From the NCBI GenBank assembly GCA_016844625.1, contig JAERMN010000117.1, positions 1 to 8,220 on the forward strand: a stretch of 8,220 nt of DNA, read 5' to 3'. The notes beneath the pieces were generated by a model, which saw nothing but the letters and a program-made list of their open reading frames with translations, ran no database searches and was not told the origin of the DNA. The translations under genes were made by a program, and so were the position numbers. The stretch comes from Deltaproteobacteria bacterium. Lineage in GTDB: Bacteria > Desulfobacterota > Binatia > UBA9968. Shown here piece after piece: positions 4,745 through 8,220 of this stretch. Positions within the stretch are counted from its first letter, which is position 1, and each line of letters begins with the position of its first letter.

Positions 4745-6532
4745 GTGTCCCACTCGCCCACAATCGATCAGTTGACCATGCCGCCGGTCGTCGCAGCACC
4801 GCGGGTAACGCGCGGCCACGTGATCATGGCGGTGGTGTTGATCTCCCTCGGCTATTTTCTCATCTGGCCGGTGCTGCTTTTGTTGATCAACAGTTTTAAC
4901 GCCGCCGGTGATTGGTTCGTCGAGCCGCGCACCTGGGGCTTGAAGCATTGGCAGAATGCGTTTCAGCGCGCCGGTTTGCTTCAGTCGCTCGGCAACTCGC
5001 TACTCATCTGGTCTTTAACCGTTTCGATCAGTTTTCCCATCGGCGTCGCCATCGCCTGGATTCTCGCGCGCACGAAAATTCCCTTCAGCCACACCTTGGA
5101 ATTTTTGTTTTGGGTTTCCTACATGGTGCCGGCGCTGCCGACCACCATCGCCTGGATTACCTTGCTCGACCCCGACATCGGCATGATCAACGTCGGCTTA
5201 AAGAATCTGTTCAAGCTCGACCAAGGTCCTTTCAATATTTTCAGCGTGCCGGGCATCGTCTGGGCCAATCTGATGGGACACGGCATTTCGATCAAAGTCA
5301 TGCTGATGACACCGGCCTTCCGCAACATGGACTCAACCTTCGAAGAAGCCGCCCGCGTCGGCGGCGCGAGCAATCTGCGCACGCTCTGCAAAGTCACCCT
5401 GCCGCTAATGATCACGCCGATGATGATGGTCTTCGCGCTGCAACTCTTGCGCGTGTTTCAGTCGTTTGAGACCGAATACCTGCTCGGCATGCCGTTTGGC
5501 TTCTACGTCTATTCGACCAAAATTTACACGCTTATCCGCAACGCGGTGCCGAATTACGGCGAAGCCACGGTGCTCGCCAGCATCACTCTCTTGATCATCG
5601 CGCTGATCATTCCGCTGCAGCGTTGGATTATCGAGCGGCGCCGCTACACGACCATCACCGGCAGCTTTCGCCCCGGCCTGATCGATCTCGGCAAAGGCAA
5701 CTACGTCGCCTTTGCCATCTTAACTTTGTTCCTCGTACTGCTTACGCTTGGACCCTTGGCGATATTGGTGCTTGGCAGTTTCATGCAGCGGATTGGCTAC
5801 TTCGTTTTGGGCTTTACTCTCGAACATTGGAAATTTGTCTTAACCGATCCAGTCTTCGTCAAGGCTTTGCGCACGACATTAACTCTTGCGCTCGCGGCGG
5901 CGATCGCCAGCCCGCTGATTTTTGCCGTCATCGCTTACATACTCGTGCGCACACGCCTGCCTGGCCGCGGCATGCTCGATCTGATGATCTGGAGTGCCGG
6001 CGCGATCCCGGGAATTCTCGCGGGCCTTGGGCTCTTGTGGATGTTTATCGACACGCCGGGGCTCAATGCGCTCTTCGGCACCATTTGGGCGCTGCTCATC
6101 GTCGTGATTCTTCAGGGCAAAACCACCGGCGTGAATATCATGAAAGGCGTGCTCGTCCAGGTCGGCGCCGACATGGAAGAAGCCGCGCGAGTTTCCGGCG
6201 CCGGTTGGATCAGGACGTTTTTTAGGATCTGGTTGCCGCTGCTGATGCCAACGCTTGTGCTCTTAGCCGTGATGAACTTCGTCAGCGCCGCCGGCGCCAC
6301 CAGCAGCATCATCCTGCTCGCTTCGCGCGACACGATGACTTTGTCCTTAATGGCGTTGGAACTTTCCTCCTCGGCGGTCAATAACCGCGAAGCCGCAAGT
6401 ATCATCAGCATCTTCATCATCGCCTTCACGGTCACCGGCGCGTTCTTGGTCCGCTACTTCGGCCGCCGCTTCGGCGTGCGCCACGATATGCGCGCCGAAT
6501 CAGCCGCCGCGGCGCGGCAAAACAGTAATTGA
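4745..6532 (+). CDS. ABC importer permease, two fused membrane domains (FbpB-like)
   Basis: A 595-residue inner-membrane protein made of two homologous permease halves, as in FbpB-type importers, so a single gene supplies the whole channel. The ATPase-contact EAA loops are clear: EEAARVGGASNLRT with TLPLMITP (about 200-226) and EEAARVSGAGWIRT with WLPLLMP (about 478-502). Hydrophobic segments lie near 26-50, 88-108, 117-140, 170-188, 219-240 and 274-292 in the first half, and near 320-346, 375-402, 411-436, 443-457, 497-515 and 552-570 in the second. The chosen start is GTG at 4745, which lacks a Shine-Dalgarno sequence; ATG at 4778 or 4826 are alternatives without good sites either. The bases just before the GTG (CTCTCGTGTC) match those before the ThDP gene start, which does have AGGAGG. 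Translation may therefore be weak. Confidence 0.93.
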   Translation: MSHSPTIDQLTMPPVVAAPRVTRGHVIMAVVLISLGYFLIWPVLLLLINSFNAAGDWFVEPRTWGLKHWQNAFQRAGLLQSLGNSLLIWSLTVSISFPIGVAIAWILARTKIPFSHTLEFLFWVSYMVPALPTTIAWITLLDPDIGMINVGLKNLFKLDQGPFNIFSVPGIVWANLMGHGISIKVMLMTPAFRNMDSTFEEAARVGGASNLRTLCKVTLPLMITPMMMVFALQLLRVFQSFETEYLLGMPFGFYVYSTKIYTLIRNAVPNYGEATVLASITLLIIALIIPLQRWIIERRRYTTITGSFRPGLIDLGKGNYVAFAILTLFLVLLTLGPLAILVLGSFMQRIGYFVLGFTLEHWKFVLTDPVFVKALRTTLTLALAAAIASPLIFAVIAYILVRTRLPGRGMLDLMIWSAGAIPGILAGLGLLWMFIDTPGLNALFGTIWALLIVVILQGKTTGVNIMKGVLVQVGADMEEAARVSGAGWIRTFFRIWLPLLMPTLVLLAVMNFVSAAGATSSIILLASRDTMTLSLMALELSSSAVNNREAASIISIFIIAFTVTGAFLVRYFGRRFGVRHDMRAESAAAARQNSN

Positions 6533-6547
6533 CAAGGATTCGGATAG

Positions 6548-6622
6548 TTCACCGCGGAGGCGCGGAGGACGCCGAGGAAGAATAGAAAATAATCTCTGCG
6601 AACTCTGCGCCTCCGCGGTGAA
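6548..6622. repeat. Inverted repeat with CGCGGAGG units
   Basis: TTCACCGCGGAGGCGC (6548-6563) is a perfect 16-base reverse complement of 6607-6622. The pairing extends four more bases inward with one G-T pair. Each arm is itself a tandem of related units spaced 8 then 9 bases (CGCGGAGG, CGCGGAGGA, CGCCGAGGA; on the other arm CTCTGCGAA, CTCTGCGCC). A partial copy, TTCACCGCG, recurs at 6647-6655. Similar 'TTCACCGCGGAG' elements are common between genes in many environmental bacteria. It lies 15 bases after the permease stop and could shield or end that transcript. Confidence 0.85.
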
Positions 6623-6683
6623 TCATTTGTTAAACGTAGTTGCTTTTTCACCGCGCCTGAACTACTCAGACCTATCACCACAT

Positions 6684-6689
6684 AGGAGG
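6684..6689 (+). promoter_or_regulatory. Ribosome binding site of the ThDP enzyme gene
   Basis: A perfect AGGAGG five bases before GTG at 6695. It fixes the start of a gene that has no nearby in-frame ATG fitting the protein family. Confidence 0.88.
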
Positions 6690-6694
6690 CTCTC

Positions 6695-8220
6695 GTGTCT
6701 GGACCCAACCTTGCCGATACCGTCGTTGAATATTTGATTTCGCAAAACGTCCGCCACATATTTGGCGTGCTCGCCCACACGCTCTTTCCCTTTGGCGACG
6801 CCATCGCCAAGCATCCCGAGGTGCGCTTCATCAACGCGCAGCATGAAGGCGGCGCCGGTAACATGGCGCTCGGCTACGCGCGCGCGACCAAACAACCGGC
6901 GGTCTGTTTAGTTTCAGCCGGCGGCGGCGCGACCAACATCGTCACTGCCGTGGCGCAAGCCTACAAAGAAGCGGTGCCGTTGTTTGTGATTTCGTCGGAC
7001 ATCGGCACGGCCTCATCAGCCAAAGGCCACTGGGCGTCATGGCATGGCATGGAGCATGTTCGATTATTTCAACCGATCACCAAACAGAGCGCGCGCTTGG
7101 GGCGCATAGAAGAACTAGGTTCGGTGCTGGACTCTTTGTTCCGTCAAACCACGCGCGGCCGCCAGGGGCCGGTGTTTTTCTGCATTCCCGAAGATCTTCA
7201 AGAAGCGCATTTGCCGGAACCGTTGAGTTTTGCGCCGACGGCAAATCCAGCGGCACCCGCGGTGGACACGCGCACGGTCGCCGCCGCGGTCGACCGCCTG
7301 CTCGATGCCCGCAATCCGGTGATGTTAGTCGGCACCGGCGTTGATTGGTCCGATGCTCAAGACGAGGTGCGCGAGTTGGCCGAATTGCTCTCGCTGCCCG
7401 TCGCCAGCAGTTACACCGCCAAAGGCGTGTTTGCGGAAAATCATCCGCTCGCTCTCGGCTGTCTCGGCAACGGCGGCCGAATGTACGCGCGCCAATTTTT
7501 CCAAGAGGCCGATTTGGTGCTGGCTGTCGGCACCAGTTTCAGCGAAGGCACGACGCTCGGCTTCGGCCACAAGACGATTCCCGAGCGCGCCAAGATCATT
7601 CAGATCGACACCGATCCGGATCAGCTCGGCCGCAATTATCCGACGGAGCTTGCCATCCAGGCCGATGCCAAGGTCGCACTACGCGCCATCATCGACGGTG
7701 TGAATGCGAAGCCACCGAAATCATCGCAGCCAGACCACGCTGAAGCGATCCAGCAAGCGAAGCAGGCGTGGCGGAGCGAGATTGACGAAACCATGAGCAA
7801 GCAAAATCTCGGCTATGTATCCGTACTCCGGGCACTCAACGATCTGCTCACCGGCAATGAGATACTGACCACTTCCGGAATGACCGGCGACACCCTGCGC
7901 AACATCGACTCCAAGGTGCCGATCATCCACGCCGGCGAGTTTCGCGCCATCGGCACCGCGCTAGCAACCGCCTTCGGCGTCAAGATCGGCCGCCCCGACG
8001 CCCGCGTGATCTGTGTCACCGGCGACGGCTCCTTCATGATGGAACAGCAAGAGCTCGCCACCGCGCGCTATCACAACATCCCGGTGATGGTGCTGATCCT
8101 GCGCAACAACGCCTACGGCGGCATGAAACGCGACCAACAAAAAAACTACGGCGGCCGTATCATCGGCACCGAACTCTTCATTCCAGACTTGGCCAAGCTC
8201 GCCGCGCTCTACGGCGCCAA
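6695..8220 (+). CDS. ThDP-dependent enzyme, acetolactate synthase / benzoylformate decarboxylase-like (3' partial)
   Basis: A GTG-started open frame runs without a stop to the window edge (508 residues seen; the family usually has about 540-590). The N-terminal Pyr domain has the cofactor-activating Glu at E51 in NAQHEGGAGNMALGYARAT. A central domain at about 190-310 has PVMLVGTGV and IIQIDTDP strands. The C-terminal PP domain holds the ThDP/Mg motif GDGS (443-446) through NNAYGG (471-476), with the usual spacing of about 30 residues. The family carries out decarboxylation or carboligation of 2-oxo acids in the cytosol. The usual GxPG turn near residue 24 is replaced by GVLAHTLF, so this is not a standard acetolactate synthase and the substrate is unknown. 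It lies 162 bases after the permease gene, past an inverted repeat, so it may be a separate unit or a distal operon member. Confidence 0.92.
   Translation, partial: MSGPNLADTVVEYLISQNVRHIFGVLAHTLFPFGDAIAKHPEVRFINAQHEGGAGNMALGYARATKQPAVCLVSAGGGATNIVTAVAQAYKEAVPLFVISSDIGTASSAKGHWASWHGMEHVRLFQPITKQSARLGRIEELGSVLDSLFRQTTRGRQGPVFFCIPEDLQEAHLPEPLSFAPTANPAAPAVDTRTVAAAVDRLLDARNPVMLVGTGVDWSDAQDEVRELAELLSLPVASSYTAKGVFAENHPLALGCLGNGGRMYARQFFQEADLVLAVGTSFSEGTTLGFGHKTIPERAKIIQIDTDPDQLGRNYPTELAIQADAKVALRAIIDGVNAKPPKSSQPDHAEAIQQAKQAWRSEIDETMSKQNLGYVSVLRALNDLLTGNEILTTSGMTGDTLRNIDSKVPIIHAGEFRAIGTALATAFGVKIGRPDARVICVTGDGSFMMEQQELATARYHNIPVMVLILRNNAYGGMKRDQQKNYGGRIIGTELFIPDLAKLAALYGA

Noticed and set aside
4489..4899. 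Plus-strand open frame bridging the binding-protein end and permease start
   Set aside because: It overlaps both real genes out of frame and its middle is translated array (SNRSSRSNR-like).
7039..7743. Alternative-frame plus-strand open frames within the ThDP gene
   Set aside because: The GTG-started frame from 6695 carries all ThDP motifs continuously; the others are Arg/Ala-rich shadows.

Overview
The window reads as chromosomal DNA from a GC-rich, Gram-negative-type bacterium: there is a periplasmic binding protein with a signal peptide, Shine-Dalgarno starts and tight gene spacing. The gene content (amidohydrolase-2, gentisate-dioxygenase-like bicupin, Fbp/Pot-type ABC importer, ThDP enzyme) and the dense dispersed repeats resemble environmental lineages such as Binatota/Desulfobacterota-like or Rokubacteria/Tectomicrobia-like genomes. 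That taxonomic guess is weak, because the window holds no phylogenetic marker. All genes are on the + strand.

Layout: (1) 1-720, the C-terminal two thirds of an amidohydrolase-2 family protein, cut by the left edge. (2) 733-806, an inverted array of eight TTGAAC/GTTCAA nonamers. (3) 847-1878, a gentisate-1,2-dioxygenase-like bicupin whose N-terminal metal motif looks broken and whose C-terminal one looks intact. (4) 1879-2204, a 326-base gene-free stretch packed with about six short palindromes. (5) 2205-6532, an ABC importer operon in the order ATPase, solute-binding protein, fused two-domain permease. One nonamer repeat lies inside the signal-peptide coding region and another between the binding-protein and permease genes. 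(6) 6533-6694, an intergenic stretch with a 16-bp perfect inverted repeat. (7) 6695-8220, a ThDP-dependent acetolactate-synthase/benzoylformate-decarboxylase-like enzyme, cut by the right edge.

Together the genes suggest uptake and breakdown of a carboxylated or aromatic compound. The importer would bring in an anion, the amidohydrolase-2 protein could be a hydrolase or non-oxidative decarboxylase, the bicupin could cleave a ring, and the ThDP enzyme could decarboxylate or join 2-oxo acids. This is inference from co-location; no substrate can be read from the sequence.

The most unusual signal is in the repeats. Three unrelated sequence families (TTGAAC, GATCGG, CGCGGAGG) share one design: units of about 9 bases repeated in tandem and then inverted to give a self-complementary element. 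They sit at gene boundaries and, in one case, in frame inside a coding region. No complete, clearly new defence or mobile system was found.
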